A DNA stretch of 40,397 nucleotides from a virus, in the IMG/VR virus record IMGVR_UViG_3300031772_000096, positions 1-40,397 of that record. One strand, written 5' to 3'. How positions within the stretch are numbered: position 1 is the stretch's first letter; every line of letters begins with the position of its first letter. The position numbers were made by a program, and so were the translations under genes. The notes under the pieces are model-generated. The model was not told the DNA's origin, made no database searches, and worked only from the letters and a program-made list of their open reading frames with translations. This document shows positions 1 to 5,400 of this stretch, in pieces.

Positions 1-127
1 CATAGACTATGATAGTCTTTTCGGGGTTCTTGTTGTCTACTTCCCGCTTCTCTGTGATTATGCCAGCTATCTTGGCTCTGTGTTCGTCAATGCGGTTAAG
101 ATTGGTTATATCCTCTTTCTTAATTGC
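1..127. repeat. left copy of the terminal direct repeat (circular genome overlap)
   Basis: These 127 bases recur exactly at 40271..40397. The repeat lies inside the small terminase gene, whose reading frame continues cleanly from base 1 into 40270 and downwards. An overlap of 127 nt equals the largest k-mer commonly used by short-read assemblers, so this is best read as assembly overlap of a circular or circularly permuted genome (inference), not as a biological terminal repeat. Confidence 0.95.
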
Positions 128-328
128 AAGTTTACGAGTGGCTAATATATCCTCCTTAATCCTCTCAGGGTCAAAGAAGTCAAGTTTCTGCGTTAGTTTA
201 CGTATAATCCTATATTGAGTGCCTGACCTTACAGAAGCTTCAGCATAACCAGCTTTTCTCATTGATTTAGCTATATTAAAATTTTGGTTAGGTAATTCTT
301 TTAGTGTTCTCTTTTGTTTTAGTGTCAT
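1..328 (-). CDS. terS: terminase small subunit, N-terminal 109 codons (gene crosses the contig join)
   Basis: DNA-recognition subunit of the packaging motor, partner of the large subunit at 38099..39451. The start is ATG at 328..326, with AAAGGA about nine bases upstream. The product begins MTLKQKRTLKELPN and has the helix-turn-helix signature MRKAGYAEASVR at residues 23-34, typical of Terminase_2-type small subunits. The frame leaves the window at base 1 and resumes at 40270, ending at TAG 40247..40245. The joined protein is 117 residues, short but normal for phage small terminases. The basic Lys/Arg-rich tail fits DNA binding. The family call comes from the AGYxEAS motif and genome position. 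Confidence 0.8.
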   Translation of the reverse strand, partial: MTLKQKRTLKELPNQNFNIAKSMRKAGYAEASVRSGTQYRIIRKLTQKLDFFDPERIKEDILATRKLAIKKEDITNLNRIDEHRAKIAGIITEKREVDNKNPEKTIIVY

Positions 329-692
329 TGTAGTAATCCTTTGGGCGGAATTAGTTTAAATTGTTATGCTTTCATACTTAAGTATCATTTGTGCTTAAAT
401 CTTTACTCTTTCATACTTTAATGACATTTAATCTTAAAAACCCTCTCTAACAGCTCTCTGGCTTAACGATGTAGTATGTAATGAGTAGTTATATCCTCTC
501 TTTTTGGGCGAAATTATTTATTTATTTTATTTTAACTCTCTATCCTTGCTTGACTTAGGTTATAATTGGCTTAAATTGTTGTAAGTCCTTGCAATATAAC
601 ACTATTTTCTATACCATAAGTTGTGGTTGAGTGAAAATTTTCTCCTATATCTTGTGATTTAACATTTATATATATTTATTTATATAATTTAA
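329..692. other. AT-rich intergenic region between divergent terS and early operon
   Basis: No convincing gene is present. It contains a perfect 12-bp palindrome ATACTTAAGTAT (375..386), two direct copies of TTCATACTT (371..379 and 410..418) and several CTTAAA/TTTAAG elements, which could be operator sites for the leftward terS promoter or the rightward early promoter. A TATAAT hexamer lies at 561..566 but has no clear -35 box. No terminator hairpin was recognised. Confidence 0.5.
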
Positions 693-720
693 TTGACTTT
701 ACTTTCCTATATGATATACT
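693..720 (+). promoter_or_regulatory. strong sigma70-type promoter for the rightward early operon
   Basis: TTGACT (693..698), 16-bp spacer, TATACT (715..720). It sits in very AT-rich DNA, upstream of a ~155-nt leader and the first plus-strand gene at 885. The predicted transcription start is near 727. It is the best promoter candidate for the cluster 885..2295. Confidence 0.7.
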
Positions 721-737
721 TTGATTAGATAAACAAA

Positions 738-750
738 GGCTCTTTGACAA
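738..750 (+). promoter_or_regulatory. boxA-like antitermination element in the early leader
   Basis: GGCTCTTTGACAA closely matches the bacterial rRNA boxA (TGCTCTTTAACAA in Escherichia coli), which binds NusB/NusE. It lies about 15 nt after the predicted transcription start. A short hairpin-forming stretch CCCGCAAGGG with a GNRA-type loop (791..800) follows, roughly where a boxB would be. The resemblance is direct; antitermination is inference. Confidence 0.45.
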
Positions 751-884
751 GTCGGCAAGGCGAGAAGGCGAGTAGAAAAAGAAAAACAGACCCGCAAGGG
801 ATTTAAAACCGTAAGCCGAGAGAGTGCGAAGGGATAACATAATTTAAACAAGCAGTCAATAACAATTAAATAAGAGGTGATAAA

Positions 885-1271
885 ATGTTAAACCTTCAAT
901 CAATTTATTTTGGGCAAAAACATTTAACTTTTGATTTTCACGATATGCTAGTAATTAAATCTATTGCTAGGCTAGCCCATAAACACCAAGTCCAGGCAAC
1001 TAATGATTGTAATGGCGAAGGCTGGGTAAACAATCAACGTTATTTTAATGGAAAGATTGATGATTGGGCTAAGCGAGAATATGGGCAAGATGTTAAAAGT
1101 GCCTATATAGACAATACAGAGGAAACAATATTTATCAAAGAAATGGATAAAATAGAAACGAAAATTGAAAAATTCATTGAAAACAAGCCTTGTTTCAAGG
1201 TTGAATTTCAAGGCGACCCAAGAGGAAACACAGTCAAGTTATACTATGAAGGCGACTTCATAGAGTTATAA
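885..1271 (+). CDS. conserved phage hypothetical protein (DPRG motif)
   Basis: 128 residues, first gene of the rightward early operon. It has an excellent ribosome site: AAGAGGTGATAAA before ATG. The C-terminal segment KVEFQGDPRGNTVKLYY (about residues 104-120) resembles a recurrent phage protein family with a VEFQxDPRGxTVKL motif; no biochemical role is known to me. The N-terminal part has a Cys/Asn-rich stretch (NDCNGEGW). It is separated from the next gene by a hairpin and inverted repeat (1287..1317). Being first after the strongest early promoter suggests an immediate-early host-takeover role, which is inference. Confidence 0.8.
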   Translation: MLNLQSIYFGQKHLTFDFHDMLVIKSIARLAHKHQVQATNDCNGEGWVNNQRYFNGKIDDWAKREYGQDVKSAYIDNTEETIFIKEMDKIETKIEKFIENKPCFKVEFQGDPRGNTVKLYYEGDFIEL

Positions 1272-1286
1272 AATATCGCACTCAAA

Positions 1287-1317
1287 GCCGACTTGTTATC
1301 TTATGCTTTTGGCATAA
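1287..1317 (+). other. intergenic inverted-repeat arm and small hairpin after the first early gene
   Basis: GCCGACTTGT (1287..1296) is the exact reverse complement of ACAAGTCGGC in the leader (747..756, overlapping the boxA-like site). A local hairpin TTATGC-TTTTG-GCATAA follows at 1301..1317. It lacks a U-tract, so it looks more like a processing or stability element than a terminator. Confidence 0.4.
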
Positions 1318-1359
1318 CTGATGAAGCCGTATTTAGGCAGAAATAGAAAGGAGGTGAGA

Positions 1360-1515
1360 ATGAGACACAATAAAAAGTTATATTTAATTAAGGAAATAAT
1401 TAACCAGCGACTTGTGAAGGGTTGGGTAAAAGAAAATAGAATTATTGATGAAGCATTGATGTTAAATAAGCATACCCTTGATTTCTTACAAGATGTAAAA
1501 GATAGAAAAGCTTAA
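1360..1515 (+). CDS. small basic hypothetical protein
   Basis: 51 residues from ATG 1360, chosen because AAAGGAGGTGAG directly precedes it. An in-frame ATG at 1321 would add 13 residues but has no ribosome site and would bury this one. The sequence is helical and Lys/Arg-rich (MRHNKKLYLIKEIINQR..., then DEALMLNKHTLDFLQDVKDRKA). No family recognised. Second gene of the plus-strand early operon. Confidence 0.65.
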   Translation: MRHNKKLYLIKEIINQRLVKGWVKENRIIDEALMLNKHTLDFLQDVKDRKA

Positions 1516-1540
1516 TCTTATAACTTAAAGGAGGGGTAGA

Positions 1541-1741
1541 ATGGCTAAGTTCAAAGTAGGTGATAAAGTAAAATGGAACGACGGAAAATATCATCACGAT
1601 AATAAAAGAATTGATGTGGTAACAAGCATAACAAGTGATTATTTTGGGGATACACGATACTACACAAAGGAAATAAATAATAATCCCAATGAAAAGCCCA
1701 AAATAGGATTAGCTTTTGAAAGCTATCTTGTTTTAGCATAA
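1541..1741 (+). CDS. small SH3/KOW-like hypothetical protein
   Basis: 66 residues with AAAGGAGGGG before ATG. The N-terminus AKFKVGDKVKWNDGKY resembles the opening strand of small SH3-barrel or KOW-like domains (FxxGDxVxW), often found in nucleic-acid or protein-binding phage proteins. The C-terminal half contains FESYLVLA, consistent with a final strand. Function unknown. Part of the 885..2295 operon. Confidence 0.7.
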   Translation: MAKFKVGDKVKWNDGKYHHDNKRIDVVTSITSDYFGDTRYYTKEINNNPNEKPKIGLAFESYLVLA

Positions 1742-1762
1742 CCACTAACTAAAGGAGGAATT

Positions 1763-1957
1763 ATGAAGGAAATAGGAAAATATTTTATTGTAAGAATGGG
1801 ATGGCGTTGCAATATATGCGGGAAAATGTATTATACCAATAAAAAAAGAAAATCCCATTGTAACTCTGCCCCTTATATACAAAGCCAAGATTACCAATGC
1901 GAAATACCAAAAAGTTTATTCTTGAAAATTAAAAAACAAATACGGGGTGAAAAATGA
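1763..1957 (+). CDS. small zinc-finger-like protein
   Basis: 64 residues, AAAGGAGG before ATG. CNICGKMYYTNKKRKSHC gives Cys16-x2-Cys19 and a His/Cys pair about 12 residues on, with another Cys near residue 46, so one zinc site is plausible. The rest is basic, suggesting nucleic-acid binding. Its TGA overlaps the next ATG (ATGA at 1954..1957), indicating translational coupling. Confidence 0.7.
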   Translation: MKEIGKYFIVRMGWRCNICGKMYYTNKKRKSHCNSAPYIQSQDYQCEIPKSLFLKIKKQIRGEK

Positions 1958-2118
1958 CAAATGAATTAGCCATTAAAATACTGGGTTATATGAAAGACCA
2001 CGAGGAAAAGAATTTAATAATATTCGGTGATAAGAAACAAAATGCCGAAGCATTACAATATGGCATAGATGCCTTAATAAATGCACAAGGGGCAAGAGCC
2101 CAGGCAAAGGAGTCCTAA
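1954..2118 (+). CDS. small hypothetical protein
   Basis: 54 residues, MTNELAIKIL..., coupled to the upstream gene by an ATGA overlap. Predicted mostly helical, with an Ala/Gln-rich end (NAQGARAQAKES). No family recognised. TAA (2116..2118) abuts the next ATG, so the three final genes of this operon are probably translated as a coupled set. Confidence 0.65.
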   Translation: MTNELAIKILGYMKDHEEKNLIIFGDKKQNAEALQYGIDALINAQGARAQAKES

Positions 2119-2295
2119 ATGCAAATAAAGAAACGATTGACCTTTACCATTACCGTAACCAATGGTGAAGCCGAGAAAGTAAAGGAATTTAAAGACTCAA
2201 GACCTAACCTGACACACAGAGAAGTCTATTTAAGGGGTATGGAAGGAATTGAGGTTGATGAGCAAGTAACAGAGGATTTAAAGAATAAGGTTTAA
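2119..2295 (+). CDS. small hypothetical protein
   Basis: 58 residues, MQIKKRLTFTITVTNGEAEK..., starting directly after the previous stop. An N-terminal beta strand pair is followed by a charged helical part. No family recognised. It is the last rightward early gene and converges with the leftward gene ending at 2292; the two stop codons overlap, leaving no room for a separate terminator. Confidence 0.6.
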   Translation: MQIKKRLTFTITVTNGEAEKVKEFKDSRPNLTHREVYLRGMEGIEVDEQVTEDLKNKV

Positions 2296-2528
2296 TCCTC
2301 TTTCTTATACTGCCTATCTACCCATTTCTTACCGTATCTTAACTCCATAGCCCGCTTTGAAGCTAAATTCTCAATAAGATGAGAGTCAAAGGGAAAAGTC
2401 TTTCGTTTGTAATGTATATTAGAATATCCTTTCTTAGCTTGAAGTTTATTCAGATATTTTTCTAATTCTGGACAAATCTTTTTACAATCTTTTTTCTTTT
2501 CACAAGTTAAACAAAAAGCGTCTGCCAT
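2292..2528 (-). CDS. small Cys-rich protein, possible transcription-regulator type
   Basis: 78 residues with GGAGGAAAT before ATG. The N-terminus has four cysteines (CLTCEKKKDCKKICPELEKYL, residues 6-26 approximately), a pattern seen in small phage regulators where a zinc knot precedes a helical region; the rest (KRAMELRYGKKWVDRQYKKED) is basic. It is the distal end of the long leftward transcription unit and overlaps the rightward operon end. Specific function not known. Confidence 0.65.
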   Translation of the reverse strand: MADAFCLTCEKKKDCKKICPELEKYLNKLQAKKGYSNIHYKRKTFPFDSHLIENLASKRAMELRYGKKWVDRQYKKED

Positions 2529-2581
2529 ATTTCCTCCAATAGCAAACGCCTCTTTTAAATCAGTTTAATACCTTCTAAAAG

Positions 2582-2725
2582 TCAGCGTGTTATTATTACT
2601 TCTTTATCCCCAATCTCTATTATAATTTTAACAAGCACTCCGTCCTGCACCTCTGCGTGTTTAATGGGATAATTTTTTATTCCTGTTTCGGCTAAGCGTT
2701 TAATTATGTCTTTTTCTTCGGGCAT
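2582..2725 (-). CDS. small acidic hypothetical protein
   Basis: 47 residues: MPEEKDIIKRLAETGIKNYP..., ending KEVIITR. AAAGGAAG lies about ten bases upstream of ATG 2725. An amphipathic helix is followed by two beta strands. It overlaps the 3' end of the Cys-rich ORF 2699..2815 in another frame. No family recognised. Confidence 0.55.
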   Translation of the reverse strand: MPEEKDIIKRLAETGIKNYPIKHAEVQDGVLVKIIIEIGDKEVIITR

Positions 2726-2815
2726 AATAGTCTAACTTCCTTTTACAAAAACAACTATCCGTTCCTATCTTAATCGGGCATTTCTTTTTAAATGGACAGG
2801 GATACTTACTTTCCA
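2699..2815 (-). CDS. tiny Cys-rich protein
   Basis: 38 residues: MESKYPCPFKKKCPIKIGTD..., then SCFCKRKLDYY. The spacing C-x5-C-x8-C-x-C would suit one zinc ion. The ribosome site is weak and it overlaps the next gene by 27 nt, so the call rests mainly on the cysteine pattern, which resembles other tiny proteins in this genome. Confidence 0.4.
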
Positions 2816-2827
2816 TATATATACATT

Positions 2828-3100
2828 TTATCTTGGCACTCCATAAATCCCTGTATGGCGATGTTCTTTGAGTTCTTGGGCTAAATTATTGATTTGTACT
2901 TGGGCTAAATTATTGATTTGTAATTGTAATCCATCCCTTAAATTATCAATCTTCTTAAAACAACCCTCGGGATTTCCTCCCCAAAATCCAAACATTATAA
3001 CTATTTGCCAAAGTATAAATATAACCCATCCCACCGTAAAAAAAGTATCCCCTATTTCATTCTTCTTCGCCATTTCCTTTGTCTCCACTTTCTTTTGCAT
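2828..3100 (-). CDS. single-pass membrane protein with coiled-coil tail
   Basis: 90 residues from ATG 3100, chosen because GGGGTGAGG precedes it; a longer in-frame ORF to 3178 lacks a ribosome site. After a charged N-terminus there is one hydrophobic span (about residues 20-42, FFTVGWVIFILWQIVIMFGF), then a region with an 8-residue tandem duplication (VQINNLAQ twice) encoded by a 24-bp repeat. The topology resembles small phage holin/XhlA-like or inner-membrane proteins, but it is far from the lysis genes. Function unknown. Confidence 0.6.
   Translation of the reverse strand: MQKKVETKEMAKKNEIGDTFFTVGWVIFILWQIVIMFGFWGGNPEGCFKKIDNLRDGLQLQINNLAQVQINNLAQELKEHRHTGIYGVPR
2875..2922. repeat. 24-bp perfect tandem duplication inside the membrane-protein gene
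   Basis: Two adjacent identical 24-bp units (2875..2898 and 2899..2922), each starting CTTGGGCTAAATTATTG, encode repeated QINNLAQ on the minus strand. The identity at third positions indicates a very recent duplication or an assembly artefact. Confidence 0.9.
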
Positions 3101-3201
3101 ATCCTCACCCCAAAAACCCAAAACCAAAATCCTGCCAATAAGATAATCACTACACAAAGCAAAGTATTCGTATTCCAATGGTATCGTATCGCTTCAATCA
3201 A
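3052..3201 (-). CDS. possible overlapping membrane protein with TTG start
   Basis: 49 residues if TTG 3201 is used, with AGAGG about 14 bases upstream. It has a hydrophobic span (LLCVVIILLAGFWFWVFGV) followed by a strongly basic tail (RICKRKWRQRKWRRRMK), i.e. a positive-inside membrane anchor. It overlaps the first 49 nt of the next gene in another frame. No ATG exists between the preceding stop and the span, so the start is doubtful. Confidence 0.3.
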   Translation of the reverse strand: MIEAIRYHWNTNTLLCVVIILLAGFWFWVFGVRICKRKWRQRKWRRRMK

Positions 3202-3219
3202 CCTATTTATAAACGCCTC

Positions 3220-3294
3220 TTACAGTTTGGGGAGTTCGTAGTCAAACCAATCATCTAAATTTTGTGTCCAGCAAAACAAACAAGGAATTTTCAT
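3220..3294 (-). CDS. tiny Trp/Asp-rich peptide
   Basis: 24 residues, MKIPCLFCWTQNLDDWFDYE..., coupled to the upstream gene by ATGA (3291..3294). It contains a CxxC pair. Too short for family assignment; the overlap with a confident gene and the clean start support translation. Confidence 0.4.
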   Translation of the reverse strand: MKIPCLFCWTQNLDDWFDYELPKL

Positions 3295-3494
3295 TTCGCA
3301 CCCCTTATATAATACTCTGGGATAAGTTTTACCTTTCTTTCTCTTTGCAAATATATCAAATCCCTTGTTAAGGTGTATTTAGGAAGTCGGCTCAATCTTA
3401 ATAAGTTTTTGTAGGTGAGTTTCCTGGTGATTAACCTGTATAATCTGGCTCTGCGGAGTTGGACACCAAGTAAGACACCCTTGTTTTTTGTCAT
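3291..3494 (-). CDS. small winged-helix-like DNA-binding protein
   Basis: 67 residues from ATG 3494; AGAGGA is nine bases upstream. A longer in-frame ORF (to 3551) would be translated through micropeptide copy 1 in another frame and is less likely. The segment YKNLLRLSRLPKYTLTRDLI (about 28-47), then YLQRERKVKLIPEYY, reads like a recognition helix and wing. It is very basic. Plausibly a small transcriptional regulator; no specific family identified. Confidence 0.55.
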   Translation of the reverse strand: MTKNKGVLLGVQLRRARLYRLITRKLTYKNLLRLSRLPKYTLTRDLIYLQRERKVKLIPEYYIRGAK

Positions 3495-3496
3495 TC

Positions 3497-3565
3497 TCAC
3501 CATTCCTCTCTGGGACTTCTTGGATACGGACACAACATCACTAATAAGCACAAAAGGTAAGTCAT
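3497..3565 (-). CDS. hydrophobic micropeptide, copy 1 (diverged, extended)
   Basis: 22 codons: MTYLLCLLVMLC then PYPRSPREEW. The first 12 residues are identical to copy 2 (4907..4954). Here a C for T change removes the usual LYL end and stop, extending the frame to a TGA two bases before ATG 3494. It starts with an ATGA overlap of the upstream gene 3562..3786, as do the other two copies. Confidence 0.5.
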   Translation of the reverse strand: MTYLLCLLVMLCPYPRSPREEW

Positions 3566-3786
3566 TTTTTAGTTATCTTTGGGCGAATTTTTAATTTTGG
3601 TAATCCTTCAACACATTGAGTTTGATATTCATATCCTAATTCGACTAAAAGTCTAAAAATTATATCTTCTAATCTTGTAAGGCGAGTAAATATCTGTGGC
3701 AAGTATCCTGTGGAGCCGGTAGTTAAATCAGTATATAATGCACTTTGGATAACTCCTAATTTTTCTCTTAACTTTTTATCTTTCAT
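3562..3786 (-). CDS. small hypothetical protein, paralogue of 4951..5115
   Basis: 74 residues, MKDKKLREKLGVIQS..., with CTAAGGAGGG before ATG inside junction repeat 3789..3812. Its C-terminal half (ELGYEYQTQCVEGLPKLKI) matches ELGYEYQDSCREYLPKLNKI of the gene at 4951, and both start MKDKxLRxxLG, so they are paralogues. Function unknown; likely an amphipathic helical protein. The stop overlaps micropeptide copy 1. Confidence 0.7.
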   Translation of the reverse strand: MKDKKLREKLGVIQSALYTDLTTGSTGYLPQIFTRLTRLEDIIFRLLVELGYEYQTQCVEGLPKLKIRPKITKK

Positions 3787-3788
3787 TT

Positions 3789-3812
3789 TCCCTCCTTAGG
3801 TAGAGTGGGTTA
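3789..3812. repeat. gene-junction repeat type 1, copy A
   Basis: On the minus strand it reads stop TAA, then CCCACTCTACCTAAGGAGGG. The ribosome site of the downstream gene is part of the repeat. The same junction occurs at 5373..5400 and 7412..7440, and half of it at 5118..5138. Confidence 0.85.
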
Positions 3813-4151
3813 TTTCTGTTCTGTTGGTAATGGGTGCTTCCACGGAAACATATCTGTAACACTTTCTAAATTCACAAAGGCAGTTCCTACTGGCTCGACT
3901 TCTTTTAATTCCCCGTTTTTAATCGCTTGCATAAATCTACCGCTATCTGCTACCCAAGATGCTTTCTCTAATTGTAAAAAAGCACCTATCCGTTTTGTAA
4001 CCTTTCCGACTAAATGATATGTTACTGTGCGAAAGAAAAAGTTATGTCCAATAATATCATCATAAGAGGATATATCTATTTTTTCATCTTCTTGTAACTG
4101 ATTTTTAATTCTTTCATAGGTTTCATCTGAAATCTCTAACATTTTTGTCAT
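3810..4151 (-). CDS. conserved phage hypothetical protein (ASWVADSGRF family)
   Basis: 113 residues from ATG 4151 (AAAGGAG upstream). Motifs KASWVADSGRFMQAIKNG and VEPVGTAFVN, then MFPWKHPLPTEQK at the C-terminus, match a widespread phage protein type with an (A/E)SWVADTGRF core and a final HPLPxxQK; to my knowledge its function is undefined. The frame is open upstream through the hexanucleotide array (to 4364), so an N-terminal Val/Glu/Gly extension is possible but no start with a ribosome site was seen there. Confidence 0.75.
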   Translation of the reverse strand: MTKMLEISDETYERIKNQLQEDEKIDISSYDDIIGHNFFFRTVTYHLVGKVTKRIGAFLQLEKASWVADSGRFMQAIKNGELKEVEPVGTAFVNLESVTDMFPWKHPLPTEQK

Positions 4152-4179
4152 TTTATTCTCCTTTTGGTTGATAGTGTTT

Positions 4180-4371
4180 ACCACGACCCCGACCTCGACC
4201 TCGACCACGACCTCGACCTCGACCACGACCTCGACCCCGACCTCGACCTCGACCTCGACCCCGACCCCGCCCCCGACCACGACCCCGACCTCAACCTCGA
4301 CCTCGACCCCGACCACGACCCCGACCTCAACCTCGACCTCGACCCCGACCACGACCCCGACCACGACCTCG
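4180..4371. repeat. 32-unit GC-rich hexanucleotide array
   Basis: 192 bp made entirely of ACCnCG hexamers (ACCTCG, ACCCCG, ACCACG, with two ACCTCA and one CCCCCG). Units 17-22 and 23-28 form an identical 36-bp higher-order repeat. It lies between genes 4417..4707 and 3810..4151, is far more GC-rich than its surroundings, and keeps all frames open; minus-strand frames read as Val/Glu/Gly or as Arg/Ser repeats. A GTG at 4402 with GGGGGTGAGGG upstream could start a 74-residue RS-repeat protein ending at 4178. Confidence 0.95.
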
Positions 4372-4407
4372 AGTTTACATTATTACTTAATATTGCTATC
4401 ACATTCC

Positions 4408-4430
4408 CTCACCCCCTTAATCATTTACCT
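4408..4430. repeat. gene-junction repeat type 2, copy 1
   Basis: 23 bp identical to 5738..5760. The minus strand reads AGGTAAATGATTAAGG followed by GGGTGAG: it contains the TAA of gene 4417..4707 and a ribosome-binding sequence for whatever follows, here the hexanucleotide array. Confidence 0.85.
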
Positions 4431-4707
4431 CCATAAACTCTCTCTTAATTTGTTTTAGGGTTTCGTCTATAATTTTATCTCTATTTTCTATTGGGGCTTC
4501 AAAAAATAATTCAATACAAGTTTTAATTATTTCTCTCGTTTTTCCTCTCCAATTCACCAATTTAGCTATATTGCTAATTATCCAAACCTTATCGGCAATC
4601 GTCTTTGCTATATATAGACTTAAAAACTTATTATGGTCTATATCCTCAACAAGTTCTTTGGTTAGGTTTATTTTGCGAAGCCATTGAATAAATTGAATTT
4701 TAGTCAT
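4417..4707 (-). CDS. hypothetical protein
   Basis: 96 residues, predicted all-helical: MTKIQFIQWLRKINLTKELV..., ending IKREFMEVND. Starts with an ATGA overlap of the upstream gene (4704..4707). Charge is balanced, no cysteine motif, no membrane span. No family recognised. Its final codons lie in junction repeat type 2, so the 3' end may have been exchanged with another gene that used the same junction (the fossil at 5751..5760). Confidence 0.65.
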   Translation of the reverse strand: MTKIQFIQWLRKINLTKELVEDIDHNKFLSLYIAKTIADKVWIISNIAKLVNWRGKTREIIKTCIELFFEAPIENRDKIIDETLKQIKREFMEVND

Positions 4708-4874
4708 TTAATTACTCTAACAAAATTAACTGGTTCATCTCTATCAGCAATCTGTTCTCTTCTAATCTGATAACCACCTGTCCGTTTGTCTACTTTTAGT
4801 AAGAGAAAATGGATTTTACCATTTGTAATTCCACAGTGTATTCGGTCAATAGTGTTATCAAATTCAACAATCAT
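4704..4874 (-). CDS. small hypothetical protein
   Basis: 56 residues, MIVEFDNTIDRIHCGITNGK..., with GAGGGGGAAGAG before ATG 4874. Beta-rich at the start (GKIHFLLLKVDKRTGGYQIR), ending FVRVIK. ATGA overlap with the next gene. No family recognised. Confidence 0.65.
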   Translation of the reverse strand: MIVEFDNTIDRIHCGITNGKIHFLLLKVDKRTGGYQIRREQIADRDEPVNFVRVIK

Positions 4875-4906
4875 CTCTTCCCCCTCACTTCATCCACCCC
4901 AATTCT

Positions 4907-4954
4907 TCATAGATACAGACACAACATCACTAATAAGCACAAAAGGTAAGTCAT
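4907..4954 (-). CDS. hydrophobic micropeptide, copy 2
   Basis: 15 residues, MTYLLCLLVMLCLYL, starting in an ATGA overlap with the stop of 4951..5115. The same peptide with small changes is at 6995..7042 and, extended, at 3497..3565. Its own stop overlaps ATGAAG of a six-codon frame MKNWGG that is also kept in copy 3 as MKRWGG. The sequence would span about one membrane leaflet; a leader-peptide or membrane role is inference. Confidence 0.55.
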   Translation of the reverse strand: MTYLLCLLVMLCLYL

Positions 4955-5115
4955 TTTATTTTATTCAATTTAGGCAAATATTCTCTACAACTATCTTGAT
5001 ATTCGTAACCTAATTCTTTTAAAAGCACTTCAATCTGCCTTTCTATTTTATCTATTCTTTTTAGACTACAATATTTATCCCAGCCTAGCCATCTTCTTAA
5101 ATCTTTATCTTTCAT
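4951..5115 (-). CDS. small hypothetical protein, paralogue of 3562..3786
   Basis: 54 residues: MKDKDLRRWLGWDKYCSLKR..., ending ELGYEYQDSCREYLPKLNKI plus K. Shares start, core and end with the product of 3562..3786 but lacks about 20 residues in the middle. CCTAAGGAGGGATA precedes ATG. The stop overlaps micropeptide copy 2. Function unknown. Confidence 0.7.
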   Translation of the reverse strand: MKDKDLRRWLGWDKYCSLKRIDKIERQIEVLLKELGYEYQDSCREYLPKLNKIK

Positions 5116-5117
5116 TA

Positions 5118-5138
5118 TCCCTCCTTAGGTAGGTCATT
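5118..5138. repeat. hybrid gene junction (micropeptide start joined to ribosome-site junction)
   Basis: The minus strand reads AATGACCTACCTAAGGAGGG: the left half equals the start of micropeptide copy 3 (AATGACCTACCTA) and the right half equals junction repeat type 1 (CTACCTAAGGAGGG). The shared core is CTACCTA. This looks like a recombination scar between the two repeat types. Confidence 0.7.
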
Positions 5139-5140
5139 TG

Positions 5141-5368
5141 TTATATCATATTTGCCTCTTGGGGTGGAGGCACATCTTTTAATGTTAATTTACTACCCTG
5201 CCGTCTTGTTCTACCATACCAATTTTCTCTTGCGACCACAGATTTATCAAAAGCAATTAAGCAATCGGTTAAATATTCAGCAAGAATAAAATCGGGAGTA
5301 TCGGAATTATTCTCTTGGGAATTTCTATTTATCAAGTGTTCCAAACCTTTTCTAAATTCAGTAATCAT
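5141..5368 (-). CDS. conserved phage protein (TPDFILAEYL family)
   Basis: 75 residues; CTAAGGAGGGATGAG before ATG. The stretch LINRNSQENNSDTPDFILAE, followed by YLTDCLIAFDKSV and RENWYG, is a hallmark of a small protein family common in tailed phages and prophages; its role is unknown to me. Full length for the family. It is followed by the hybrid junction at 5118..5138 and preceded by junction copy C. Confidence 0.8.
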   Translation of the reverse strand: MITEFRKGLEHLINRNSQENNSDTPDFILAEYLTDCLIAFDKSVVARENWYGRTRRQGSKLTLKDVPPPQEANMI

Positions 5369-5372
5369 CTCA

Positions 5373-5400
5373 TCCCTCCTTAGGTAGAGTGGGTTAGTAA
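5373..5400. repeat. gene-junction repeat type 1, copy C
   Basis: Same junction as 3789..3812 and 7412..7440. Here the upstream frame reads into it, so the YopX-family protein ends LLTHST with its TAA inside CTACCTAAGGAGGG; the gene 7419..7826 ends with the same six residues for the same reason. Confidence 0.85.

Noticed and set aside
3005-3241. Plus-strand frames of 78-92 residues opposite small minus-strand genes
   Set aside because: No start signals and no plausible protein composition; they are mirror frames.
4180-4371. CRISPR array
   Set aside because: Units are contiguous 6-bp repeats without spacers; no cas genes are present.
4164-4458. Long plus-strand frames rich in Asp/Leu/Pro or Thr/Pro/Ser over the hexanucleotide array
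   Set aside because: All frames are open in a pure ACCnCG array; no ribosome site or family likeness on the plus strand.
5116-5147. Micro-ORF MTYLRRDNER at the hybrid junction
   Set aside because: It keeps only the first four residues of the micropeptide and then reads the ribosome site; regarded as a recombination scar.
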